Position numbers and translations under genes: made by a program. This document shows positions 22,319-29,416 of a stretch of 29,416 nucleotides of DNA, one piece after another; position 1 is the first letter of the stretch; each line of letters begins with the position of its first letter. The stretch is from Candidatus Nanohalarchaeota archaeon. Lineage in GTDB: Archaea; EX4484-52. Location: positions 1 to 29,416 of the forward strand of contig QMVB01000002.1 of NCBI GenBank assembly GCA_003660905.1, read 5' to 3'. Under the pieces are notes generated by a model. The model ran no database searches. It saw only the letters and a program-made list of their open reading frames with translations, and had not been told where the DNA came from.

Positions 22319-23383
22319 TTATTCAATGGTCTTGATAGAGGCAGGCTTCTTTTTCGCCTCCTCTTCTGCTTCTTTTTCTTTTAAGTCATAGTGCGCGCGA
22401 ATAAATGTTTCTGCAACAATCAGTACAATCGGACCTATCAGCACTCCTTTTGTGCCAAAGCAGATTGCTCCTCCAAGCACGCCGAACAATGTTGTTAGTG
22501 GATGGACGCCCCCTGCTTTTGCCCCCAGGATCGGTCTTATATAATATTCAAATGCAATGAATCCAATTAAGGAATATGCTATTATTCCAATGGCTCCGTT
22601 TATGTTTGTTGCGGCGAAATAATAGGCGATTCCAATTATCGTGATAAACAGCCATGGTCCGATATTAGGTACTAATGTTATGAGTCCAATGATTATAGAG
22701 AACAAAAGGGCAAAAGGCAGCCCTGCGGCAAGAAATACAATGTAGCTTACAAGACCTATAATGGCGGCAAGGACGAGATAGTTGACTATAAAGAAATTAA
22801 AACTGTTTTTTATGCCCGTTACAGTATTTTTTATAATGCACTTTTTATCTGCGGATGTTATCTCTATGTATCTGTTTAATTTCTTGCTGAATGTGTCAAA
22901 ATCGTAGAGTATATAGTATGTGGAAAAAATATACAACAGGAACTGAAACAGGAACCACGGCAGGTTTATTGCCAGTTTAGTTACTCCAGCAATTACAATC
23001 TGGCTTGAGAATCCAATCAAATCCTGCGTTCCGCTTTGCACAAATGCGCTAAGATTATATTTTGCAATGATATCCGGCATATATGCATTTATATAGACAA
23101 ACCAGTTTGAGACCCATTGCTGTATTGCCGGAAAGAGAGGGATGAGTTTTTGAAATTCCATGTATGTCAATATTGAAAAAAAATAAAGGGGGATGAAAAC
23201 CCAGCTGATGAGCAGAAACAAGGCAACGCTTTTGTATTTCACATATTTTCTCACCAATTTCAAAAAAGGATACATGGCATATGCTGTAAGAAATGACAAA
23301 ATAATGACAACAAGAAAAGGGCTTAAAATATAGGCTCCCAGTCCAAGGACAGCGTAGAAAAATAATGTTCTTGCGCTGACCAT
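22319..23383 (-). CDS. AI-2E family transporter (PerM-like permease)
   Basis: 354 aa from ATG 23383, 1 nt after the SPFH gene stop. A TTG at 23416 would overlap it. It has about eight membrane helices and the family signature in the C-terminal half: GLPFALLFSIIIGLITLVPN, then IGPW, and GVHPLTTLFGVLGGAICFGT followed by GVLIGPIVL. The family exports small molecules or ions (AI-2 itself in some bacteria, Na+/H+ exchange in others). The C-terminus is Glu/Lys-rich. The operon with SPFH may place it in an organised membrane patch. Confidence 0.9.
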   Translation of the reverse strand: MVSARTLFFYAVLGLGAYILSPFLVVIILSFLTAYAMYPFLKLVRKYVKYKSVALFLLISWVFIPLYFFSILTYMEFQKLIPLFPAIQQWVSNWFVYINAYMPDIIAKYNLSAFVQSGTQDLIGFSSQIVIAGVTKLAINLPWFLFQFLLYIFSTYYILYDFDTFSKKLNRYIEITSADKKCIIKNTVTGIKNSFNFFIVNYLVLAAIIGLVSYIVFLAAGLPFALLFSIIIGLITLVPNIGPWLFITIIGIAYYFAATNINGAIGIIAYSLIGFIAFEYYIRPILGAKAGGVHPLTTLFGVLGGAICFGTKGVLIGPIVLIVAETFIRAHYDLKEKEAEEEAKKKPASIKTIE

Positions 23384-23384
23384 G

Positions 23385-24134
23385 TTATTTCTTGTTTTTG
23401 CTTTTATATCCTTCAAATGATTTTAGGATTTCAAGAGGGATTGCAAATATTACTGTGTTGCTATTGTCGCCTGAAAGGTCATTTAATGTCTGGAGAGTTC
23501 TCAAATGCAATGCTCCCGGCGCTTTTGAAAGCGTATTCGCGGCTTTGGATATATTATATGATGCAATAATTTCCCCTTCAGCCTTTATTATGACTGCTCT
23601 TTTTTCCCGCTCGGCTTCTGCCTGCTTTGCCATCACTCTTTTTAAGTCCTCAGGAAGTTCAACATCCTTTAGTTCAACGCTTTTAACATCAATTCCCCAT
23701 GGGTCTGATGCCTTGTCGACAATTATCTTTATTTTGTCGGAAATTTCATTTCTCTTTGACAAGAGTTCGTCAAGGGTTATTTCTCCAATAATATTTCTCA
23801 TTGAAGTCTGGGCAAGCTGGCTCACTGCGTAGAAATAATCCTCTATTTCTATTACAGATTTTGCGGCATCATTGATTTTAAAATAAATTACTGCATTTAC
23901 CTTTACAGAGATATTGTCCTTTGTCATTGTTTCCTGCCTTGGGACATCCACTGTTTTTATTCTTGTATCTACTCGCTCCATAGATTGGATTGCCGGGATT
24001 ACGAACCTCAATCCAGGCTCCATTATGCCGCTATATTTTCCAAGAGTAAATTTAACTCCTTTTTCGTACTGGTTTATTACTCTTAAGCCTGCTGCTATTA
24101 TAACAACGGCTGCAATTAATATTGGCTCTACCAT
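23385..24134 (-). CDS. SPFH/band 7 (stomatin-like) membrane scaffold protein
   Basis: 249 aa from ATG 24134. TATATAAAT at 24155-24163 lies about 24 bp upstream, whereas ATG 24140 would be too close. An N-terminal membrane hairpin (PILIAAVVIIAAGLRV) precedes the SPFH domain: QYEKGVKFTLGKYSGIMEPG, then VPRQETMTKDNISVKVNAVI and AQTSMRNIIGEITLDELLS. A coiled coil follows (VMAKQAEAEREKRAVIIKAE). Members form ring-like membrane scaffolds. The common NfeD partner is absent; its partner here is the AI-2E permease. Confidence 0.94.
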   Translation of the reverse strand: MVEPILIAAVVIIAAGLRVINQYEKGVKFTLGKYSGIMEPGLRFVIPAIQSMERVDTRIKTVDVPRQETMTKDNISVKVNAVIYFKINDAAKSVIEIEDYFYAVSQLAQTSMRNIIGEITLDELLSKRNEISDKIKIIVDKASDPWGIDVKSVELKDVELPEDLKRVMAKQAEAEREKRAVIIKAEGEIIASYNISKAANTLSKAPGALHLRTLQTLNDLSGDNSNTVIFAIPLEILKSFEGYKSKNKK

Positions 24135-24236
24135 GAACATATTTTATGTTAAAGTATATAAATATTGGCATTTGGCAATTCAGTCTTCTTCTAACAAACC
24201 ATATATTAATATAAATATACTTTTGAATTACATTAT

Positions 24237-25265
24237 ATGTTTTCGAAAAAAAACATATATTCCACTCTGCAGCATTACTTTTACGGAGTTATGCTTTACG
24301 GAGCAGGATTATATTTTTGCCTAAACAACAGCTATTATGCTTCTTTCATGAAAAGTTCAACAAAGGATATTCTCATTAATCTATATATTGCTTACCTGGT
24401 TGTTGCGCCGTTTATGTTTTTTTTGGATAGGAAAAAAGACATCAACAATCACAAGCCATACTTGATATTTAGTTCAATAAAGAGAAATATTATTGCTTTT
24501 GCAAAGTATATTGGCAGTTTTGGGAAAGACTCTCAAATCATGCCTTTTTTTAGCCACAGGGAAAAGACAGCGATATTGTTTATGCTCGTAAAGTTGTTTT
24601 ACCTGCCGCTGATGCTTAATTTTTTGATTGGGAATTATCATTCCTTTTTTTCAAATATTGGAGATTTAGTGAAGATAAATAGCATTGAGACAATGACTTA
24701 TGCAGGATATACTTTTGCATTGTCTTTTATATTTTTCGTGGATGTGGCTTTTTTCTCGTTCGGGTATATGTTTGAGGCGAAATATCTTAAAAACAAGGTG
24801 CGCTCAGTGGAGCCGACGCTGATTGGGTGGGTGGTTGCGCTGGCGTGCTATCCGCCATTTAATACTATTGTTACAAAGTATATCGGATGGTCTGCAAGTG
24901 ATTATGTTATGTTTTCTACCATCAATATTACGTTTATTGCGAGGAGCAGTATTGTATTGTTGCTCTTTGTGTATCTGTGGGCAACAATATCTTTGGGGAC
25001 GAAATGCTCTAATCTTACTAATAGAGGGATTGTTACTACAGGAGCTTATCGATGGATAAGGCATCCTGCTTATATTTCAAAGAATCTTGCTTGGTGGATT
25101 ACTGTATTGCCTGTGATGAGCGTTTCTGCGTTTATTGCGATGTTTGGCTGGTCATTTATATATTATTTGCGGGCGGTAACAGAAGAGAGGCATTTGATGT
25201 TGGATTCAGATTACCAAGAATATTGCAAAAAGACAAGATATATGTTTATACCTTATGTTTGGTAA
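24237..25265 (+). CDS. Isoprenylcysteine carboxyl methyltransferase-like membrane protein
   Basis: 342 aa. It has about seven or eight membrane helices. The C-terminal ICMT/PEMT signature binds S-adenosylmethionine: LTNRGIVTTGAYRWIRHPAY, then SKNLAWW, and later RAVTEERHLMLDSDYQEYCK. The substrate could be a lipid or a prenylated thiol and cannot be told from sequence. A TATA-like ATTAATATAAATATAC lies just upstream. It converges with NAD kinase with a 1-nt gap. Confidence 0.85.
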   Translation: MFSKKNIYSTLQHYFYGVMLYGAGLYFCLNNSYYASFMKSSTKDILINLYIAYLVVAPFMFFLDRKKDINNHKPYLIFSSIKRNIIAFAKYIGSFGKDSQIMPFFSHREKTAILFMLVKLFYLPLMLNFLIGNYHSFFSNIGDLVKINSIETMTYAGYTFALSFIFFVDVAFFSFGYMFEAKYLKNKVRSVEPTLIGWVVALACYPPFNTIVTKYIGWSASDYVMFSTINITFIARSSIVLLLFVYLWATISLGTKCSNLTNRGIVTTGAYRWIRHPAYISKNLAWWITVLPVMSVSAFIAMFGWSFIYYLRAVTEERHLMLDSDYQEYCKKTRYMFIPYVW

Positions 25266-25266
25266 A

Positions 25267-25980
25267 TTATTCGTCGACATGCACTTCCTGGAAATATTCA
25301 TCAGATTTTTTCAAGACAATCTTTTCGCCTTTAGTTATCAACAATGCTTTCGGGTTGTTGTCAGTTAGCAGGTAAGCTGAGCCGCGGTTCAGGACGCATT
25401 CAAAAACAGCATTTTCATTTAGGTAAAATGATTTTCTTTCCCTGTTGAATGGATTGTTTAATGCAATGCCAAACCCTTTTTCAAATTTTTCTCCCCCAAC
25501 CGAAGTAAAATAGGCAGTAGAACCAAAAGGAGTTGAAAATATGCACCCGTCGCCTATTATGTTTTTTTCTTCAAGCACAATTTTTTTGTTTTCCATTGCT
25601 TTGAGAGAGAATCTCAATGCCTTGATTGTTATGATGTTGTGAATCTGGACTTCGTTCAATGCATTGATTTTGCGGTTTTTGAATATGCATTGAATTTTGC
25701 TGTATTTTTTTACAGCGTATTTTTTTTGCGATAATTTGCTGAAGAGCTCATCAATCCAGTCTATGTCATAGATGCATTTGGCCCCTATATGATTTTTGTT
25801 CCTAATCGTGAGTTTTGGGATTGATGGGAATTTTTGTTCTGCATAGAGGATTGTGCCGTCCCCTTTTATGCAGATGCATACTTCCGGGTTTTTTGCTGTG
25901 ATTTGAAGGTTGTATTTTTTTGCGAGGTTTTCTATTTCTTTTTTGTCTTCTTTTTTTAGACCAAAGATTTTGATTTTCAT
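25267..25980 (-). CDS. nadK: NAD kinase
   Basis: 237 aa, a little shorter than usual. It phosphorylates NAD to NADP. Motifs are KGDGTIL (Asp41; the usual first Gly is Lys), NEVQIHN (Asn109-Glu110) and IGDGCIFSTPFGSTAY (about 142-157), followed by a beta-rich C-terminal half. The N-terminus MKIKIFGLKK is a normal short start. Upstream (25981-26137) lies a repeat cluster rather than another gene, so regulation could involve those repeats. Confidence 0.88.
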   Translation of the reverse strand: MKIKIFGLKKEDKKEIENLAKKYNLQITAKNPEVCICIKGDGTILYAEQKFPSIPKLTIRNKNHIGAKCIYDIDWIDELFSKLSQKKYAVKKYSKIQCIFKNRKINALNEVQIHNIITIKALRFSLKAMENKKIVLEEKNIIGDGCIFSTPFGSTAYFTSVGGEKFEKGFGIALNNPFNRERKSFYLNENAVFECVLNRGSAYLLTDNNPKALLITKGEKIVLKKSDEYFQEVHVDE

Positions 25981-26010
25981 AGATTGATATAAAGGACAAA
26001 TTAATAAACA

Positions 26011-26126
26011 TAATCCACAGGAAAATTATCCACAGAAGACACGGAACTCACAGGAAGTTATTTAATCCACAGATTAAACAGATTTCTACGAGATTATCCA
26101 CACAGGAAAACACAGAACCCACAGGA
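26011..26126. repeat. Cluster of TTATCCACA/TAATCCACA and CACAGGAA motifs
   Basis: TAATCCACA at 26011-26019 and 26063-26071, and TTATCCACA at 26026-26034 and 26094-26102, interleave with CACAGGAA copies near 26016, 26049, 26101 and 26119. All are on the same strand within 116 bp. TTATCCACA equals the bacterial DnaA-box consensus, but archaea lack DnaA. The cluster fills most of the gap between NAD kinase and the decarboxylase-like gene. Confidence 0.55.
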
Positions 26127-26137
26127 AAGTGGTTTAT

Positions 26138-27199
26138 TCATTTCTTCCATGTTACTGTGGCTCCCTGTGCGTTCTTGTGGACGATATAGGTTTCTATTTT
26201 CGGCAGGGAGCAGAACTCTGTGTGAAAATTATAAGCCCCTGCATTTAGAAATACTATTTTATCGCCTATTTTTAGGTTTTTTAAATGGACAGAATAGCGG
26301 AATATGTCCATTGAGCAGGGGGTGCATCCTTTGATTAAGTATTCTTTTCCTTTTTCTTGCTCTCCTTCTACCAGGAGTTTTAAGGGGGCTATTAGGGTGT
26401 CCATCGAGGAGTTGTAGACAGAGGCGTTGATGATTATGTTTTTGCCGGATATGCTTATTATTTGGGTTTCTAAATTAATGCACGGGGCGGCAAGGAATCT
26501 TCCCGGCTCAATGATTAGTTTTATGTTTTTTTTGTTCAGGTGCTGTTTTAGTTCTTTGATTTTGCTGAAGATGTAGTTGAGCGTGTCGTCATTGCTGTTC
26601 TTGTATTTTACCGGGAGTCCGCCGCCGATGTTTATTATGTCTATGCAGTTGAATACTTCTTTGGTCAGTTTTTCTTCGAGTTCTTCTTTTATTGACCATT
26701 CATTGATGTTCTGGGTTTTCCTGTGGAAATGGACGCCGAGCTTTTCTATGTTTTTGTTTTTTGCTAATACTGGGATTTTGGAGTTTATTTCGTCCTGCTT
26801 CATTCCGAATACGAAATATCTGCCTGTGAAGATTGTGTTTTCTTTTAGGTTCATTCTCAGCAGGAGGGAGATTTTGCGGTTATTTTTGTTGATGTAGGTT
26901 GTCAGGGCGTCTAAGTCTACTGTGTTGTCTACTACGAAATGAGTGATGCCTTTGTTGGTTAGGTCTTGTATGTCATTTTCTGTCCATCCCTGCGCGAGGA
27001 ACCAGATTCTTTTTTTGTCTTTTATTTTATTTGTGTCTTCTTTTGAGTGGATGCTGAAAAAGCAGGTTGTGGATTCTTCCAGTAGGGTTCCGACAATGTT
27101 GTTTGTTTTGAAGCTGTAGGATGTTTCGTCTGCCAATGGTTCTATGGTTTTGTATTGGGATAGGAGTTTGGATTTTGATAGTTTGAATTTCGGATTCAT
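26138..27199 (-). CDS. PLP-dependent ornithine/diaminopimelate decarboxylase-fold enzyme
   Basis: 353 aa, fold type III. The PLP lysine is Lys31 in YSFKTN. Other motifs are GVHFHRKTQN (His158; the usual GSQ is altered), INIGGGLP (192-194), IEPGRFLAAP (231-234), GCTPCSMD (Cys295, Asp298) and FLNAGAYNF (Tyr323). These define the family that decarboxylates ornithine, lysine, arginine, diaminopimelate or carboxynorspermidine. Polyamine synthesis is most likely, but the substrate cannot be fixed. It is a single gene. An ATATATTTTTATTA stretch (about 27238-27250) would give a leader of about 20 nt. Confidence 0.85.
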   Translation of the reverse strand: MNPKFKLSKSKLLSQYKTIEPLADETSYSFKTNNIVGTLLEESTTCFFSIHSKEDTNKIKDKKRIWFLAQGWTENDIQDLTNKGITHFVVDNTVDLDALTTYINKNNRKISLLLRMNLKENTIFTGRYFVFGMKQDEINSKIPVLAKNKNIEKLGVHFHRKTQNINEWSIKEELEEKLTKEVFNCIDIINIGGGLPVKYKNSNDDTLNYIFSKIKELKQHLNKKNIKLIIEPGRFLAAPCINLETQIISISGKNIIINASVYNSSMDTLIAPLKLLVEGEQEKGKEYLIKGCTPCSMDIFRYSVHLKNLKIGDKIVFLNAGAYNFHTEFCSLPKIETYIVHKNAQGATVTWKK

Positions 27200-27372
27200 A
27201 ATTTGCTCTTCTTGTTGTAATTATGGAGGGAAGTAATAAAAATATATTCTGTTCTTGGACAGGATACTTTTTTTTAACAATTCTTTATAATCTCTTATTA
27301 ATTCTAATTTACCTATATTTAAAGAAAAGGAAGCCATTCGTTTTTAGCATATTTTATCCACTTCATAGAAAA

Positions 27373-27798
27373 TTACACTCTCTTTGATTTTATACAAAAA
27401 TATAATTTTTTAAATTCTGGAAATATTTTTGGATTATCAATCTCTTCTTTTGTATAATGTTTCGGTTTCAAAAAAATTTCTTCATACCACATTACAACAG
27501 CATCATCAAAAAATCCAGCTATTTTCTTATCTTTTATATATTTTTCATTAACAAGAAATGCAAATTGTTCTATCGAATTAAAAAATAAACTATCCCATTC
27601 TTTTTTAGTTTCAGCATCAGTACTCTTGTACTCCTTGTAAAGAAGTAATTCGGTTTCTTTAATACTTTTGAATACATCATTCATTAATTGTAATTGTCTT
27701 GTTTTAGTATTTTCCTTAACAGCCCACCAATTTAAGAATAAGCCAATTCCTGCAATAAATGTAGATGCTGTTGCTACGTGCAATGGGTCCATACTCAT
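27373..27798 (-). CDS. Small membrane protein of accessory island, unknown function
   Basis: 141 aa. One N-terminal membrane helix (about 8-26, VATASTFIAGIGLFLNWWAV) precedes a helical cytoplasmic region rich in Lys, Glu and aromatics. It resembles small DUF4760-type proteins of bacterial and archaeal accessory regions in shape only. The start overlaps the stop of the upstream repeat-protein gene by 4 nt (ATGA), so the two are translationally coupled. The 173 bases between this gene's 3' end and the decarboxylase-like start show only that gene's promoter. Confidence 0.6.
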   Translation of the reverse strand: MSMDPLHVATASTFIAGIGLFLNWWAVKENTKTRQLQLMNDVFKSIKETELLLYKEYKSTDAETKKEWDSLFFNSIEQFAFLVNEKYIKDKKIAGFFDDAVVMWYEEIFLKPKHYTKEEIDNPKIFPEFKKLYFCIKSKRV

Positions 27799-28100
27799 TT
27801 CGTATCCTCTATTTTTTTAGATATTCTATTTCCCTGATTTGTTTGTTGAGATAGAGGCTCATTAGCTGTTTTTGTTACTTGTTGTGGATTATAACCCATG
27901 TCGTCTATCATGACATCCATTCCCGTATCATCATTGGCTGTTTTTGTTACTTGTTGTGGATTATAACCTCCCGTAAATGATGGTTCATTTCGTACTGTAG
28001 TTGTCATCTGCGAATTATATCCTTTTCTAATATCTACAGATTGATTTGCAGAATACCCTTTTGTTTCAACATCCTTCGGAATAATTTTTTTCTCTTCCAT
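27795..28100 (-). CDS. Short repeat protein with four GYNxQ-type motifs
   Basis: 101 aa from ATG 28100, with GTGAT 4 nt upstream. It is polar with no signal peptide. Four motif copies are seen: GYSANQSVDIRK, GYNSQMTTTVRNE, GYNPQQVTKTAND and GYNPQQVTKTANE. The last two are identical for 12 residues, and their DNA is a recent duplication (27865-27896 and 27937-27968). A charged tail (KKIEDTK) follows. It is probably disordered. The function is unknown; it is co-transcribed with the membrane protein. Confidence 0.6.
   Translation of the reverse strand: MEEKKIIPKDVETKGYSANQSVDIRKGYNSQMTTTVRNEPSFTGGYNPQQVTKTANDDTGMDVMIDDMGYNPQQVTKTANEPLSQQTNQGNRISKKIEDTK
27865..27968 (-). repeat. 32-bp exact direct repeat inside the repeat-protein gene
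   Basis: Bases 27865-27896 and 27937-27968 are identical, 72 bp apart (24 codons), so slippage or recombination would keep the reading frame. Identity continues with one mismatch to the preceding CATT. Confidence 0.85.
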
Positions 28101-28161
28101 GATAATCACATTGATTCCTCAATTATTATAAATAAAGCAATATTTTTAAAAACCCTATTTT

Positions 28162-29046
28162 ATGAATACTATGGAAAAAAAAGATAAGTTTATTTTAGAT
28201 TCATTAAATATGCATGGTTCCTTTTTCCACAGAAAATGTATTGCAGAAATTGCTAAAATCAACACTTTTGGAGTCGTCGAAAAAGAGTTTCCGGTTCAAG
28301 TGAATGATGAAAAAACCAAGATTGATATAATAGCTGCACGAGATGCACAGGTTCTAAACTATTATGTTATTGAATGTAAAAAAGTACATGAAGATTTCAA
28401 ATGTTGGGTTTTTTTCCCAGATGGAAAATTAGATGAAAGAGACGTATCTGATATTAATATAATAGGAAAAAGTCCCATTATTATTGATTCTATTTTTCAT
28501 ACACCATTAAACACAAAGAAATTAGGCAGATATGTGTTTAATCATGAACTAGATACAAAACTAAAATTTTGTTACGATGGATATGAAATAAAACTAGATT
28601 ATGCTAAAGAGAACAAATTAAATAAAGCAAATCTAACAAAAACTAGAAAAAATAATATTGAAAATGCATGTAATCAAGTTCTTCTAGGAACAAGAGGTTA
28701 TTCTAAATTTAAGGTAAAGAAACTACCTCCTTATATAAAGCGAAATTTTTTCTTTTTTCCTTTGATAATAACAACTGCAAAACTATTTACTATTGAAACC
28801 ACATCAGAAAATATTGATTTAATTAAAGGAGAGACGATAAAAGATTCTGAAGTAGCTGTTATTTCTGTACCTTGGTTAATTTATAATTATAAACCAAATT
28901 TTTTACTTACCTATAGGGATGTTCCTTTTCATGATGAAGTGTTATCTTGTATAAACGAAGCTATTGAGTTTACTATGAGCGTGTTTATCATCAATTCAGA
29001 ACATTTGGAAGAATTTTTTAAGGAAATACAATTTATGCCGTATTAA
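28162..29046 (+). CDS. Candidate PD-(D/E)XK nuclease-like protein
   Basis: 294 aa. Near the N-terminus the spacing fits a restriction-endonuclease fold: an acidic residue in VVEKEF (about 40-42), Asp55 in KIDIIAAR, then a strand NYYVIECKKV with Glu71 and Lys73. The remainder is Lys/Asn-rich with a hydrophobic block (RNFFFFPLIITT) and is not recognised. ATG 28171 would sit at the ideal 26 bp from the TATA-like TATTTTTAAA (28141-28150); 28162 is the longer choice. It is divergent from the repeat-protein operon. Base composition is more A/T-rich than the core genes. The nuclease call is a motif-level inference. Confidence 0.55.
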   Translation: MNTMEKKDKFILDSLNMHGSFFHRKCIAEIAKINTFGVVEKEFPVQVNDEKTKIDIIAARDAQVLNYYVIECKKVHEDFKCWVFFPDGKLDERDVSDINIIGKSPIIIDSIFHTPLNTKKLGRYVFNHELDTKLKFCYDGYEIKLDYAKENKLNKANLTKTRKNNIENACNQVLLGTRGYSKFKVKKLPPYIKRNFFFFPLIITTAKLFTIETTSENIDLIKGETIKDSEVAVISVPWLIYNYKPNFLLTYRDVPFHDEVLSCINEAIEFTMSVFIINSEHLEEFFKEIQFMPY

Positions 29047-29245
29047 TACAAGTGTGACCTACTGCAAATTCTCATGACACAAATCCAAAAAAACTTTTTC
29101 CCCTTCTTTTTTCATAGTACTATATGCCAACAAAAACAGGAATACAAACCCTTCTTGTGCCTTTCCGTGCAAACTACATAGGTTTCCCAATTATAATGAT
29201 TTTGAGAAACACAAACATATAAGAATCTTTTCAACAGTTAAATCA

Positions 29246-29416
29246 ATGGATTCTGACAACACATTAGTAGTTTTCGAAGACAAGAAAATTAGGAGAATAT
29301 GGCATAATGATGAGTGGTGGTTTTCAGTTGTTGATGTCATTATGCGTATGATAGATGGTGTAGATGCAAAAGATTATTGGTACAGATTAAAAAAAAGAGA
29401 ATCCGAATCTGCTGGA
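29246..29416 (+). CDS. Bro-N domain protein (DinD/phage antirepressor-like), 3' end outside the window
   Basis: The first 57 codons are visible. KKIRRIWHNDEWWFSVVDVI, followed by DAKDYWYRLKKRE, is the typical start of a Bro-N domain. Such proteins occur in viruses, prophages and chromosomal islands, and bind DNA or act as antirepressors. ATG 29246 is about 27 bp after the TATA-like CATATAAG near 29216-29223. The 199 bases between this and the previous gene hold only short open stretches. The C-terminal domain, which would define its subtype, is not in the window. Confidence 0.85.
   Translation, partial: MDSDNTLVVFEDKKIRRIWHNDEWWFSVVDVIMRMIDGVDAKDYWYRLKKRESESAG

Noticed and set aside
26011..26126. 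Bacterial-type replication origin (DnaA boxes)
   Set aside because: The ribosomal proteins, aIF2-beta, Pth2 and tRNA intron show the genome is archaeal, and archaea lack DnaA. No orc1/cdc6 gene is nearby.
27865..27968. CRISPR array
   Set aside because: There are only two exact copies, inside a protein-coding frame and encoding a peptide repeat; there are no cas genes.
29124..29225. Short open frame of about 33 codons before the Bro-N gene
   Set aside because: It has no recognisable motif or ribosome-binding site and overlaps the Bro-N promoter.

Overview
The window is archaeal. It carries archaeal-type uS2, eL10/L10e, aIF2-beta, a Nob1-like PIN nuclease, Pth2, an archaeal HMG-CoA synthase, a DRG-type GTPase and an intron-containing tRNA whose splice junction fits the bulge-helix-bulge rule. 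Many first genes have a TATA-like box centred about 24-28 nt before the start codon, which implies leaderless mRNAs. Internal operon genes instead carry GTGAT/GGTGA Shine-Dalgarno motifs 4-5 nt before ATG. The sequence is AT-rich and densely packed, with secreted coiled-coil and lipoprotein-like products of unknown function. That suits a small-genome DPANN-type archaeon (Woesearchaeota, Pacearchaeota or Aenigmarchaeota-like), but the lineage is inference. Stop codons are used normally, so the code is standard.

Layout. 1-6041: a membrane winged-helix protein, a transglutaminase-like lipoprotein divergent from RNase Z, tRNA-Leu fused to the RNase Z stop codon, a membrane-anchored double-HKD PLD protein and a DRG/Obg GTPase. 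6042-6374 is a gene-poor gap with a 13-bp inverted repeat. 6375-9296: an M50 site-2 protease and MscS channel operon, divergent from an isochorismatase-like hydrolase with no canonical start codon. 9346-11230: a two-gene operon for a secreted coiled-coil protein and a small acidic lipoprotein. 11285-14215: a translation cluster (Nob1-like PIN, aIF2-beta, tRNA-Gln, L10e, tRNA-Thr with a 36-nt intron, S2, and divergent Pth2). 14258-19740: a degenerate PEP-synthase-like protein, a GT2 glycosyltransferase pseudogene, a membrane thioredoxin-fold protein, a GalT-like enzyme, a small basic protein and an ATPase remnant. 19774-25980: HMG-CoA synthase, a T2SF-type pilus platform protein, a phasin-like protein, an AI-2E family permease, an SPFH protein, an ICMT-like methyltransferase and NAD kinase. 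26138-27199: an ornithine-decarboxylase-fold enzyme preceded by a repeat cluster. 27373-29416: accessory DNA with a small membrane protein, a short repeat protein, a candidate PD-(D/E)XK nuclease and the start of a Bro-N protein running off the edge.

The strongest unusual signals concern RNA layout. RNase P maturation of tRNA-Leu would cut inside the RNase Z stop codon. Maturation of tRNA-Gln would remove the last codons of L10e. The trailers of tRNA-Leu and tRNA-Thr share a 25-nt element that starts exactly at the first base after the discriminator. Three divergent gene pairs have start codons 50-53 nt apart around one shared TATA-like element, and this spacing supports an AUA start for the isochorismatase-like gene. 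No CRISPR array, complete insertion sequence or rRNA was seen. The terminal island is the best candidate for an undescribed accessory system, but its function is not established here.
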